Shown here: piece after piece, positions 47,101-55,964 of the stretch | Layout: each line of letters opens with the position of its first letter | Position numbering within the stretch: the stretch's first letter is position 1 | Assembly: GCA_963701435.1 (NCBI GenBank) | Contig: CAVPAL010000011.1 | Coordinates: 1-64,000 of the forward strand | DNA length: 64,000 nucleotides | Source of the DNA: JAACFF01 sp963701435 | GTDB taxonomy: Bacteria; Chloroflexota; Anaerolineae; Promineifilales; Promineifilaceae | Direction: 5' to 3' | Position numbers and translations under genes: made by a program | The notes under the pieces: model-generated | Databases searched by the model: none | What the model was told of the DNA's origin: nothing | The model's input: the letters and a program-made list of their open reading frames with translations, nothing else

Positions 47101-47640
47101 GAGCAAATTTAAGGTAGCCAATGCTGTATTAACGGCCGTTCCCGCCTCCAACTCAGCATACAGTGCAATAACCTGCCCAGCTACGAGAGACAACCTTTGC
47201 CTTGTCTGTTTCTTGAGTAGTGATTGCCACACCTTTTTAACAGTTGGATCGGTGGCATTTGAAATACCCTGGTTGCATATAGCCGCATAAAACAGATCAT
47301 CAGTGAACGGTTCCAGCATATGCAGCGAATGAACTTTTTGCTGTTCTTGGACAGGATTGAGAATGATGACCAGTTTTTCATCGTGGGCAGCGTCGTTGCG
47401 CCAGCGAACGGCCGTTTCCGCCAAATGGGTCAACCACTCCGACTCATCCCTACTGGTTCAAATCCCAGCAAACCGACACGCACACTGTTTGCTGGTAAAA
47501 GCGACATCAGTTCTTGGTAAAAAAGTGCTGGCTCAAAGGGGGCAGCGCATCGGCGCGTAAACCCATGCGCGTATTTTGAATCTGCTCGCTGATTGCTTTT
47601 TCTAAAAGGTGGCTCGATACAGCTTGTTGTTGATGGAAGT
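44165..47640 (-). pseudogene. Very large unidentified protein, N-terminal to the FtsK motor, many frame breaks
   Basis: Coding text continues through at least six frames: MGLRADALPPFE and LLPANSVRVGLLGFEPVGMS near 47.5 kb, AVRWRNDAAHDEKLVIILNP, FTDDLFYAAICNQG, SVYVYPKKEDQHPL, LRKEEHEAVSEAIQALPALL, IMLVCDPSDTIVVSIDRR and AYWLAILDQAYGTAQIEQAG. Joined with the FtsK motor it would make about 1,500 residues. No ATG is visible near 47640, just after the HNH stop. I do not recognise the N-terminal domain. Large proteins ending in FtsK/HerA-like ATPases occur in defence loci such as the Dpt phosphorothioation-restriction genes, but no clear match is claimed. Confidence 0.55.
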
Positions 47641-47645
47641 TGATT

Positions 47646-48498
47646 CTATATTATCAAGTGGTAATCTAGCTGAACTTTTTCTCGATGCGTTTTAAAGTCA
47701 AACGCTAGATCTTTGTAATCCAATGGAGCATCCAGTTTATGGATGGCTGCATGATGATTGGGGCAAACGAGCATCAAGTTTTCCATACTGTCTGCCCCAC
47801 CGCGACTTAACCAATGAATATGGTGTCCATGACAAAGCGTGTTTCCGTAAATATCAACTGGATTCCACAAACATATCTGGCAATTACCATGATAGAGAGC
47901 TTGGAGATTCGCAACAAGCTGGGGATTACGGGTTGGTGCTTGTTGGTAAAGGTATTTTTGTCGTGCTTCAGCAATACCATGTGGTTCTTGCCTTATTAAT
48001 TGAGAAATTTTCTCGCTATCCCCAAGTAACAATCTGGCTTCAAGTTTTTCCTCTGGAAGGATGCGAGCGCGTGGCTCAATTGGTAAATCTTGCGCTGCAA
48101 CAAGTAGTATTTGATGATCTTCAAGAGTTAAAGGCTTGACCGCTGCTTTGCCCTGAAATGATTGCCCTAAAAGGCGGGCATTCGTTTGACAAGATAACTG
48201 CCGAATGATTTGTTCAACACTTGGTTGACTATCGACAACGAAGTAGCGAGAAAGATTTATGTCACCCCAAACTCGGTAACGTCCGTATCGAAAGTTTGGT
48301 GGATTCTCGGTTTTTGCTTTAATAATCAATTCGGCTGCAAGTACATATCGCCCATCTTTATTACGTGTGAATGCCCACAGACTATCCCCCAACTCAATTT
48401 CATGCAGCTTTCGGATTAGCTTGATTGAGATGATAACCAGCTCCCATATCAAGATCACGTCGATAATTGTCTCCACGCCAATAATAAAGTAACGGCAT
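47646..48498 (-). CDS. HNH endonuclease with EVE/PUA-like N-terminal domain, one frame break
   Basis: The start is placed at ATG 48498 (MPLLYYWRGDNYRRDLDMGA), because this frame gives conserved-looking sequence up to NQANPK; after a break near 48415 the text continues LHEIELGDSLWAFTRN. The N-terminal 120 residues resemble an EVE/PUA-like modified-base reader (GDSLWAFTR, RYGRYRVWGD). The C-terminal nuclease has CQICLW, GHHIHWLSRGGADSMENLML and CPNHHAAIH: the HNH core with zinc cysteines. Such reader-nuclease fusions restrict modified DNA. It is sandwiched between the DruA-like and FtsK genes on one strand. Confidence 0.75.
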
Positions 48499-48681
48499 AA
48501 TATATGTCTAATAATCCAAAGGGTTATAGGCCATTCCGTTATGACCATTGTATAAATTTAGGAAAAATTCTTCGAGGCTAACTATTTGTTGGCGGTCACT
48601 TTCTTTTCCTATTGAAGTTCACTTACTGAAAGCAAAAAGCTATTTCGATCAAATGATGCAGCTTTGCCAAGTTGATCAAAA

Positions 48682-50648
48682 TTACGGGTTGGTTATTCGT
48701 GGCAACAACCACCGCTTGCGCCAAAAGTCTACAATAGATTCGGTTCCCTTTTTGATTTCATTTTTAGGCTCTATGGGGAAGAAATATGTGTGGGGTATCT
48801 GCCTCGCCGCGCAAAAATGGATAGCTGTTGGTGCAAAGTGGCAGGCCGTACACGATCCGCTTGGACCGATGTTTGATGAATCGGTCAACGGCACTAATGC
48901 CAACTGCTGCCAACCCGGCACTCACACGCCGTAGTTTGGGGTTCACCCCTTCTCCAAACCGATTGTTTATTAACTGCGCGGCATTCGTATGAGCAAGCAA
49001 GGAGGTAAGATGGGTACGGGTATCGGCCGAAAAATGGACAGATCCATACCCCTTCGTAAATCCCATATCTAACAGGCGCAGTTCATTTCCAGATGGAGTT
49101 GGTATGCGAATGCGATTATACTGACTACTGCTGCTGGCAAATAAACTTGTCGTCCCCAAGAAAACAAGTTGCGGATCGCGCACAACAGCCTCACCTTTTA
49201 GCTGAGAGGCGATGTTGCTAGCGTGGTTGCGATACTTTTCAGCGTATTCCCGAACGACCTGCGGCCCAGCCAGTAACATGGTTACCAACTTACCGCCCTA
49301 ACAAAATATTGTACGGGGCACTGCACCACACACAATAATATCCATCAAGTTGATACCGACCTTGCGTTTCTTGTTTGCTCGCAGTAGTGTCCGAATCGCC
49401 TGATTGCCCTCGGTCGACTGCCAAAACTCACGTAAACGTTCTGCTCTATGGAGAGGTTTATCTGTTGATAGGAGCACATAACGCGCCGTAAGCAACTGCC
49501 ACAAAGAATGGGCACGTTTGGCCTGATACATGGCCCCAGTCGCATTACGTGTGCATTCTTCGGGGGGTGGGTAGCGTGAGATCAATCTTCAAGTCGGGCA
49601 ATTGCAATGGGAGTTGAGCACCTACCAGTTTTTGCTGCTGCTCACTGCGCTGTTTCTTTTTCAGCCATTCAATCCGCTCCTTGCGGAATTTCTCAGCCGT
49701 TTGTTTTAGCCGATTGATAACAGCCAAATCAGGTTTTTCAACCTCTGATACTGTGGCCAAGCCGCAGATGTCTATATCGGTCCAACGCCGCAATTAGCGT
49801 CTCGCGCAGCGTGCGAATAATCAAATTTGCTTCTGCATCGTCAAATGCCTCATCAGCTAAACGTTTCTCAAATGCGGCGGTTGTCCAGCCAATACGGTTA
49901 TCCCGTGCCGTTAACTGTACCAAACTACTCCCTAACGCTGCAATACCGATAACTGGGTGGAATGGTTGTGCGGCATCGCGTACGAGATAAAACATTTGCC
50001 GACCAGGGGTTGCATTGTACGGCGTGCGCCAGGTGTAGCGAAAATAACGCCAGATATCTTGCAGAAAGAGATGAGTAAACTGACAACGTTTCCCCTTTCT
50101 ACCAATTGCAAATAGGGTTGCACGGCTTTATGAATGGCTTCCAGTTGCTCCGACTCAGGCAGCACAACGACCGGTTGTAAATTTTCAGCAAGTATTTGCC
50201 CATCTGTAATCAAATTGCGGATCGATACCTGCTTGTTTCCAAAGGCACGGGGCTGCTCCATTTTTTGAATGAATTGACGCACCGATGGCTGTTCAAACTG
50301 ACGATCACGTTCCCAATCCAGGGAGTTTCGCACGGCTTCTTTATGTTGCTGGATCGAATCTGGATCACTCGCCTTTTTCGTCCACGCCGGCGGTTTTAGA
50401 TACAGCTTCCCTTGCCTTACATGTGGCTGCCATCCTTGCCGTAACAAATCGCGTAACACATAAAGGTAAGCGCGGAAACGCAATTCATCCTCTTTTTTTG
50501 CTGGATAATTGGGGAAGTTTTGTAGGGTGTGTTCAACGCAATTTTCGGGAGAATCCATCAACTCCAGTCTATTAATGAGGCGATCCAGGTCAGTCTGATA
50601 GGGGCCAATCGGGCCTGGCCAAAAAAGATGCAGCGTCGATTCAATCAT
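48682..50648 (-). pseudogene. DruA-like (DUF4338) anti-phage protein, several frame breaks
   Basis: ATG 50648 begins MIESTLHLFWPGPIGPYQTD. The conserved DUF4338 core follows in other frames: FYLVRDAAQPFHPVIGIAAL and TARDNRIGWTTAAFEKRL near 49.9 kb, then RYVLLSTDKPLHRAERL, GFTKGYGSVHFSADTR and YPFLRGEADTPHIFLP. The C-terminus is VDFWRKRWLLPRITNP in yet another frame at 48682-48780. Repaired, about 650 residues. DUF4338 is DruA of Druantia type I, of unknown biochemical role. The rest of Druantia (DruB-DruE helicase) is absent, so this would be a different context for the protein. First gene of the unit. Confidence 0.7.
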
Positions 50649-50759
50649 AGGTGAGAATTATAAGGGAAAAGATGAGGAGGGTAAACGGTTGTTACCCCTT
50701 CCGCATAGTTGACAGTCAAACATCAATTTGAAGTTCTTGGTAGATAATAATATCCTCCC

Positions 50760-51346
50760 TCAATCATTCAACTTGGCGTAATCTTCCCGCAGAGCATAAA
50801 GGGCGGCTTGCGTGCGGCTGGCGAGGTGCAGTTTGCTGAGAATGTTGCTGACGTGCGAGCGTACGGTGGCCTCGCTAATGAACAGCTTGTCGGCGATTTC
50901 CTGGTTGTTTAGGCCCTGAGCCACCAGTTGCAGCACGTCCCCTTCACGCGGGGTCAGCGGATCAACGATGGGTGGCTGGCTGGCGAAGCTGGTCAGCTTT
51001 ATTGGCTTGTGCATGTTTAAGAATGTTGTTAATGCTTCCTGGACAATCCAGTACAGGCCAGTTTTCCCGATCTCCGGTGCGGGCATTTGCAAGCAGCGAT
51101 GAAGTAAATCAGAAAGCGGGTGAGTTCACTATCCTGTTCGTCTAATGAGAGCCAGGCAAACGGCCGTTCTCCCCCAGCAATCCATTCACTCACCAACGTC
51201 GTCTTACCAAAACCGGCCGGGGCCGAGATAAGAGTCAGTTTACGGTGCAGTCCCTTGTTAAGCTTGGCGATGAGGTGAGGGCGGGGGACGAGTGACGGCC
51301 GTAAGCGAGGCGTATATAATTTCGTTTGTAACAAATCGTCAAGCAT
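50760..51346 (-). pseudogene. Scar gene: MalT N-terminus, kinase fragment and NarL-type HTH fused by deletion
   Basis: ATG 51346 opens LLQTKLYTPRLRPSLVPRP with P-loop SAPAGFGKTTLVSEW (MalT-like). Near 51085 it changes frame into GLYWIVQEALTTFLNM, which looks like the N-box region of a HisKA_3 kinase. The text then becomes VDPLTPREGDVLQLVAQGLN and a full LuxR HTH ending LYALREDYAKLND, closely similar to the end of the response regulator at 29037. A large deletion between similar genes is the simplest explanation. Not expected to be functional as MalT. Confidence 0.7.
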
Positions 51347-51428
51347 GGCTTCATTATAATGAAAAAGGTCGTGAGGGCGAGAAAAAACACCTTGCCGATG
51401 GTCTCATTTGCGAAAATTTTGGCTGAAA

Positions 51429-52208
51429 TCAGGTAGTGTAGATGCCGATTTGTTTTCCATCACCCAAGACAACGGCCGTTACCACCAACCCCAACAGCCC
51501 GAGAAGCAGCAAAAACGGTTCCAACTGACCCGTGAATTCCGGCAACAAAGGCAGATAATTGAACGTCGCGTTTGCTGCGGAATGCATAATGATAGCCAGC
51601 AGGATGCTCTGCGTCTGGTTATACACCCAGGTCATCAAAATGGTCATGAGGATGACCCAAAGAAAAAAGACGCTTAACGGCATTGCTAACGGCACGCCCA
51701 CCCCAATCAGGTAACCAGGAATATGCCACGTCCCCCAGAAAGCACCCAAAATGAGGCTGGCGATCAACGGTGAATAGCGTTGCTGAAGTCGGGGCAGGGC
51801 ATACCCACGCCAGCCAAACTCTTCGCCCAGCGAGATGAGGATGATGACGATGATCTGAGGTAACAGTTGGGTTGTTCGCAGCGCAGGTGCCGGGCCGCCC
51901 CAAAATGAGGTGATCAGAATGGCCAGAAACGCCGTTAGCGGAACCAGTCCGCAGCTTATCGCTACCCATATCCAGCGGGGGTGGCCCCAAAACCGTTTCG
52001 CCAGTAGATCAGACAAACCGACCCTGCCAGATAGAACGGCCGTTAACACAATCGCCAACAGCGATGGCGTAAAAACAGTCAAAATTGCCATGTCTTCATT
52101 TCCGGCTGCCGCTGCTGCCGCAGCAATTCCGGCACTAAATGCCAACGCCAACCCCAAGAAAAGGGGTAGTTGGTAACGTGCAATTAACCTATAAACTTTT
52201 TGTAACAT
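51429..52208 (-). CDS. CPBP-family intramembrane metalloprotease
   Basis: ATG 52208 (MLQKVYRLIARYQ) is preferred because AAGGAG lies just upstream; a start at 52247 would add an unlikely basic tail. About 259 residues with eight membrane helices. LISLGEEFGWRGYALPR (EExxxR), FWGTWHIPGYL and IIMHSAANATFNYL supply the catalytic Glu, His and Asn. The start lies within the end of the SRPBCC gene, so it is the last gene of the 53902 operon. Confidence 0.85.
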   Translation of the reverse strand: MLQKVYRLIARYQLPLFLGLALAFSAGIAAAAAAAGNEDMAILTVFTPSLLAIVLTAVLSGRVGLSDLLAKRFWGHPRWIWVAISCGLVPLTAFLAILITSFWGGPAPALRTTQLLPQIIVIILISLGEEFGWRGYALPRLQQRYSPLIASLILGAFWGTWHIPGYLIGVGVPLAMPLSVFFLWVILMTILMTWVYNQTQSILLAIIMHSAANATFNYLPLLPEFTGQLEPFLLLLGLLGLVVTAVVLGDGKQIGIYTT

Positions 52209-52674
52209 GTGAATCTCCTTGCACCTTCTCCGCCCCTTCCTCCACAAACCTCTTCAATCCCGCCAACAATCCCACCATCCCCGCCTCATACGACTTCCGC
52301 ACCGCCGCTCGATCCAACAGCTTCCCCATCACCCCAAACTTCAATTTGTAAATGGGCGACACAGTTACAATGGTACTCTCTCCCTGTGGGCGTAGCCTGA
52401 AACGAATATCGGCCGTTTCAAAAGGCAAATTTGTCCCCGTAATCCGCATCGTCAACGCCTCATTCGGTTGCCAGGTCACCACCTCTTCATCCAAATAATT
52501 TTTACCTCCCAAATCACAATAGCGCGTCGCCCCCACCCCTTCCACCATATCAGAAGTCGTAAGTGAAGCCTGCACCCCTGGATTCCAGCGGTAAATATCC
52601 CCAATCGCCGCCAACGCCCGCCAAACCTCAGCCGCTGGCGCCTCAATCTTCAACTCCGTTACAAAACTACCCAT
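52189..52674 (-). CDS. SRPBCC (START-like) ligand-binding protein
   Basis: 161 residues. MGSFVTELKIEAPAAEVWRA, then AIGDIYRWNPGVQAS and FETADIRFRLRPQGESTIVT, are typical of polyketide-cyclase/SRPBCC folds with a hydrophobic cavity. No catalytic motif is diagnostic. Overlaps the CPBP start by 20 bases. Ligand unknown. Confidence 0.8.
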   Translation of the reverse strand: MGSFVTELKIEAPAAEVWRALAAIGDIYRWNPGVQASLTTSDMVEGVGATRYCDLGGKNYLDEEVVTWQPNEALTMRITGTNLPFETADIRFRLRPQGESTIVTVSPIYKLKFGVMGKLLDRAAVRKSYEAGMVGLLAGLKRFVEEGAEKVQGDSHVTKSL

Positions 52675-52742
52675 TGTTCATTCTCCTTTCTTTTCTTGGT
52701 ACGTTGCACGTTTCTTTTTTGCTTTAAAGTTTAGTCACGTCA

Positions 52743-53000
52743 CTAATTGGATGGTGAGCCATCTCCCAGCCATTGCACCTGATGAATTGGCAGGCCCCAA
52801 TCCCGAATCTGGATCAGGATGCCGTGCAGCGCTGCCTGGTCGGGAAGGGTGCCCTCTACTGCGGTGATGGGGTCGCCTGCCGCAGAACGGCCGTATTCAC
52901 ACGTGAAGGTTTCCGGCCAGATGGCGCTTTCCCCACCCCCAACGTGTGCGCCCACCACCAAGCGATAGCGGGCCGGTTGATGCAGTCGCAGGCGGCTCAT
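52743..53000 (-). CDS. Small DQAxLYG-family protein, copy 3
   Basis: 85 residues. The C-terminal half EGTLPDQAALHGILIQIRDW then GLPIHQV matches copies 1 and 2. The N-terminal part is longer and starts RYRLVVGAHV, with Trp at the same relative place. Start overlaps the hydrolase stop (ATGA). Here it is second in its operon rather than first. Confidence 0.7.
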   Translation of the reverse strand: MSRLRLHQPARYRLVVGAHVGGGESAIWPETFTCEYGRSAAGDPITAVEGTLPDQAALHGILIQIRDWGLPIHQVQWLGDGSPSN

Positions 53001-53902
53001 GATGCCCGCCCGTCGTTCACTGCCAGCGCCAAAATGTCGGCCTGGCAGTTAGCCAGTATCGAAAAATGGCCTTCGTCCGGCACAAAATGGGGCACGGACT
53101 GCGGGATATGGTCAGCGAGGTAGGTACTCCATGTTGGCGCGGCTTGGGCATCGGACAGCCCGTGCCAGACGTGAACGGGCAGCATGATGGCTTCCAGGTC
53201 AAATCCCCACGGCCGTTTATACAGCGGGTGCTCTTGCAAAATGGCGTCGATGCCTTGATGCAATGCTTCCTGCATTTCAGCGGCGATCATGTCCCGAACT
53301 GCCGGGCGACTTTGGAATAGTCGACCATCGGCTGGCGACATTCTGCCCCACTGCGAAAAGAACTTTTCCGGCGTCTCTTGCACTTGAACGGCCGTTTGTT
53401 GGGTGAGACGGTGATGTAATTTGCTGGAATGTCCCATGATGAAATTCACCATACGAAACAAAGGGTGCATGCCTTTATTACTGCTGCCAGGTGGAGCCGC
53501 ACTGCTGATAAGCGTCACACTCGATAAGCGCTCGGGCATGGCGTAGGCGACGGCAGCAGCATGGGGGCCACCACCGGAATGTCCGACCACGGCAAACTGG
53601 ACGATACCAAGCGCATCGGCCAGTTGGGCAACGTCATTGGGCCAGTCGAGGAAAGTGCGCTGCGGTTGAAAGGTGGAACGGCCGTATCCGGGCCTATCCG
53701 GCGCGATGATGCGCACCCCTAGCTTTTGAGCCGTTTCATCTAAAATCGCTGCTTCCAGACGCGAATCATTGCCGCCGTGGAAGAAAAACAGCGGCTGTCC
53801 TGCTAAATCACCGTATTCGGCATAGCTGAGGTAACGGCCGTCCGCTAAATGCAGCGTTTGTTGTAACTTGTCTTCAGTCAGAATCGTTGTTTGGCTGTTC
53901 AT
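52997..53902 (-). CDS. Alpha/beta hydrolase
   Basis: 301 residues without a signal peptide. Oxyanion region FFFHGGNDSRLEA, nucleophile VVGHSGGGPHAAA (GxSxG), acid in VHVWHGLSDAQAA, catalytic His in DEGHFSILAN. Related to proline-iminopeptidase/esterase-type hydrolases. First gene of the unit with the third small protein, SRPBCC and CPBP genes, behind the CACCC dyad at 53958. Confidence 0.88.
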   Translation of the reverse strand: MNSQTTILTEDKLQQTLHLADGRYLSYAEYGDLAGQPLFFFHGGNDSRLEAAILDETAQKLGVRIIAPDRPGYGRSTFQPQRTFLDWPNDVAQLADALGIVQFAVVGHSGGGPHAAAVAYAMPERLSSVTLISSAAPPGSSNKGMHPLFRMVNFIMGHSSKLHHRLTQQTAVQVQETPEKFFSQWGRMSPADGRLFQSRPAVRDMIAAEMQEALHQGIDAILQEHPLYKRPWGFDLEAIMLPVHVWHGLSDAQAAPTWSTYLADHIPQSVPHFVPDEGHFSILANCQADILALAVNDGRAS

Positions 53903-53957
53903 AACCGCCTCCTTGTTTTGATGACAGCATGATAGCCGAGGGGTGGGTGACTGCGCG

Positions 53958-53972
53958 TCACCCTTTGGGTGA
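53958..53972 (-). promoter_or_regulatory. TCACCC / GGGTGA dyad (putative operator 3)
   Basis: Six-base arms with a TTT spacer, 56 bases upstream of the hydrolase start 53902. GGGTGGGTGA half-like runs lie on the near side (53941-53950). Same CACCC/GGGTG core and position as operators 1 and 2. Confidence 0.45.
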
Positions 53973-54050
53973 ACGGAGCGGGTGATTCAATGATGGGGTA
54001 ATAGGGTATTTCCCAGAACCATCCGTAAATGTCCGCTAAGGATATTGGAA

Positions 54051-54683
54051 TTAAGGTTTAACGAGACTGCGATTGAGCACATACTGTCTATACAGAATGA
54101 TATTTTCCCAACCAATTGGACTGATGTGTTCAAGCAACGACAAGTTCACACCCGCAGCCTCCGGCTCGCCTTCGAGAATTACCTGACTAATTTCCTGCGC
54201 TTGCCAATAGATGATGCAGGCCATAATCAAAGTCAGGCAGCTGCTCGCATATACAGTCGATGTGAATAGTGCGGTCCCAACATTCGACCAATGTTGCCAG
54301 TGGCCCATACTCTTTTCTTTATCAATGCGATAAATCCGCTGGTGCTGTAAACCTCGAATGCGTGGCGCAAAGCGACGTCCCAACATGGCAAAGGCGGCAA
54401 AGTTAATCTCAGTGTAGCCGTGAGTGTCTGTGTAATGTTCTTCCAGCGCCAAGTCACTCTCGTTATAAAGCAGACCCGCCAATACGTAGGCGGCATCTCG
54501 GTCCGTGCATTCGATGACTGTGCTGTAGAAAGGAGCATAATTGTCGGCGTCCAGGGCATAATCCCGAAAGCGATGGCTGTAGGTGCGCTGTAATATCTTC
54601 CGGCGCAATCGGAATCGCTGCCCATCACTGAATGATTCAACGACCATTGAATCATTACGTATATCATATCCTTTACGTGACAT
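54051..54683 (-). pseudogene. Tn3-family transposase remnant with internal deletion
   Basis: The frame contains LDADNYAPFYSTVIECTDRD, LYNESDLALEEHYTDTHGYT, FAAFAMLGRRFAPRIRGLQH and the C-terminal VNLSLLEHISPIGWENIILY RQYVLNRSL, all typical of Tn3 DDE transposases (about 1,000 residues normally). The stretch between MGHWQHW and IIYWQAQEIS is shortened, so a large internal part is lost. The remnant's start overlaps an ArsR-type operator at 54631, so regulatory DNA for the next cluster has been built in or beside a dead transposon. Confidence 0.7.
54631..54656. promoter_or_regulatory. ArsR-type operator, site 1
   Basis: AATGATTCAA and TTGAATCATT are perfect 10-bp arms around a 6-base spacer. 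The core ATTCAA-N6-TTGAAT is a known ArsR/SmtB-family operator form and recurs at 54728 and 58884. Confidence 0.65.
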
Positions 54684-54690
54684 ATGTCAC
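54677..54690. promoter_or_regulatory. Perfect 14-bp palindrome GTGACATATGTCAC
   Basis: A palindrome without spacer between ArsR-type sites 1 and 2. The TGACA..TGTCA form resembles binding sites of Crp/Fnr- or LuxR-type dimers. It could be a second regulator's site in the arsR promoter region; no protein is assigned. Confidence 0.4.
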
Positions 54691-54727
54691 TGTTGGTCTT
54701 TATCGGAAAGGATTACAGTTCCAACAA

Positions 54728-54753
54728 GTTAATTCAATGACTGTTGAATTAAC
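54728..54753 (+). promoter_or_regulatory. ArsR-type operator, site 2 (autoregulation)
   Basis: GTTAATTCAA and TTGAATTAAC are perfect arms with a 6-base spacer; the symmetry continues outward to 17 bases per arm with one mismatch (54721-54760). It lies 43 bases before the arsR ATG, where a repressor would block its own promoter. Confidence 0.75.
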
Positions 54754-54795
54754 TTGCTGGAACTATCTGATACAGCAGTTTGCCTGGTGAAAATT

Positions 54796-55200
54796 ATGCT
54801 ACCTGAAGAAATTTCTACACAAGATGCAGCGCCAGAAGAAATCGCAGTGCTCTTAAAAACATTGGCGGATCCCACCCGGCTGCGCATTTTTGAAGCATTA
54901 ATGCGCGGCGTTTCCTGCAACGGCTGGCTAGTGGAAGAACTGGGTTTATCGGCTAATTTACTTTCCCATCACCTGAGGGTGTTGCGTGAAGCCGGGCTGG
55001 TGCAAGATCGACGGGATGTCGTAGATGGCCGTTTGATTTACTACCTGGTGGATTTACCGGCGCTGACAGAACTATATCAATGGTTCATACAGTTCTTTAA
55101 TCCTATCAATGTAGCACTTGAGCCTCACATGTGTGGGCCAGAAGGCAAGCCTGCCGGTAGCTCTTCCTTGTCAGCAAATATAGAGGAGCCATTTGTATGA
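54796..55200 (+). CDS. arsR: ArsR-family repressor
   Basis: ATG 54796 is preferred over a TTG at 54754, which lies beside the operator. 134 residues. Winged helix: LLKTLADPTRLRIFEALMRG, then LSANLLSHHLRVLREAGLV and DVVDGRLIYYLVD. The usual metal ELCVC motif in the recognition helix is absent. CNGWLVEELGLS has one Cys after the first helices and another Cys is in HMCGPEGK near the C-terminus, so any metal or arsenite site must be of another type. Stop overlaps the next start (ATGA). Confidence 0.88.
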   Translation: MLPEEISTQDAAPEEIAVLLKTLADPTRLRIFEALMRGVSCNGWLVEELGLSANLLSHHLRVLREAGLVQDRRDVVDGRLIYYLVDLPALTELYQWFIQFFNPINVALEPHMCGPEGKPAGSSSLSANIEEPFV

Positions 55201-55964
55201 CCACTGCGACACTCATGATTATCCTAGCCCACCCCGACGACGAAACCTTTTCGATGGGCGGCACACTGGCAAAAGCCGCTGCCGAGGGCAAGCGCGTTCA
55301 CCTGGTCACGGCCACTCGTGGGGAACTAGGCATTTCCGGCAAAAGTATTAAAGAAACGGCCGTTATCCGTGAAGCCGAATTACGCAGAGCCTGTGCCCAA
55401 CTAGGCGTGCAGCAGCTTACCTTTCTGGACTATGTGGATGGCGCATTAGCCAATATCCCGGACAGCGAGGGCGCGGATCGCCTACTGACCTTGATGCGCC
55501 AATCGCCACCCGAGGTTGTCGTCACCTTTGGGCCGGATGGCATTTCCGGCCACCCCGACCATTTGGCCGTTTACCGCTGGACAACGGCCGCTTTTGATCA
55601 ATACCAGCAGGAAGCAGAACGGCCGTTACGCCTTTACTATATCGCCCCCTCCGAAGCCACCCAACAAGGCTGTGGCATCCCACCCCCGGCCGAAACGGTC
55701 GGTGGGCCTGTCGCCTTCATCGACGTGGGCGAATTCCTGGTGCAAAAAGTGCGTGCCGCGCAGCAGCATCAGAGCCAGGATCCCCCCTTCAAGGGCGACC
55801 CGGAAAGCGAAGCGCAAAACATGGCCTGTCACGAACTTTTTCGCCTGGCCCGACCGCAGTTAGCGGCCAACGGCCACGGCCCAGAAACAGATATATTTGC
55901 CGATCTCAACGGCGTAAATCCACAAAAATTATTGGAGATCATTACGAATGTCAACAACAACTGA
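55197..55964 (+). CDS. LmbE/PIG-L-family deacetylase
   Basis: 255 residues. IILAHPDDETFSMGG contains HPDDE (zinc and catalytic Asp) and ISGHPDHLAVYRWT the third His. LmbE enzymes remove acetyl groups from N-acetylglucosaminyl thiols (bacillithiol, mycothiol) or similar sugars. In this redox and thiol-rich cluster a low-molecular-weight-thiol role is attractive but unproven. Overlaps the arsR stop and the permease start. Confidence 0.88.
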   Translation: MTTATLMIILAHPDDETFSMGGTLAKAAAEGKRVHLVTATRGELGISGKSIKETAVIREAELRRACAQLGVQQLTFLDYVDGALANIPDSEGADRLLTLMRQSPPEVVVTFGPDGISGHPDHLAVYRWTTAAFDQYQQEAERPLRLYYIAPSEATQQGCGIPPPAETVGGPVAFIDVGEFLVQKVRAAQQHQSQDPPFKGDPESEAQNMACHELFRLARPQLAANGHGPETDIFADLNGVNPQKLLEIITNVNNN

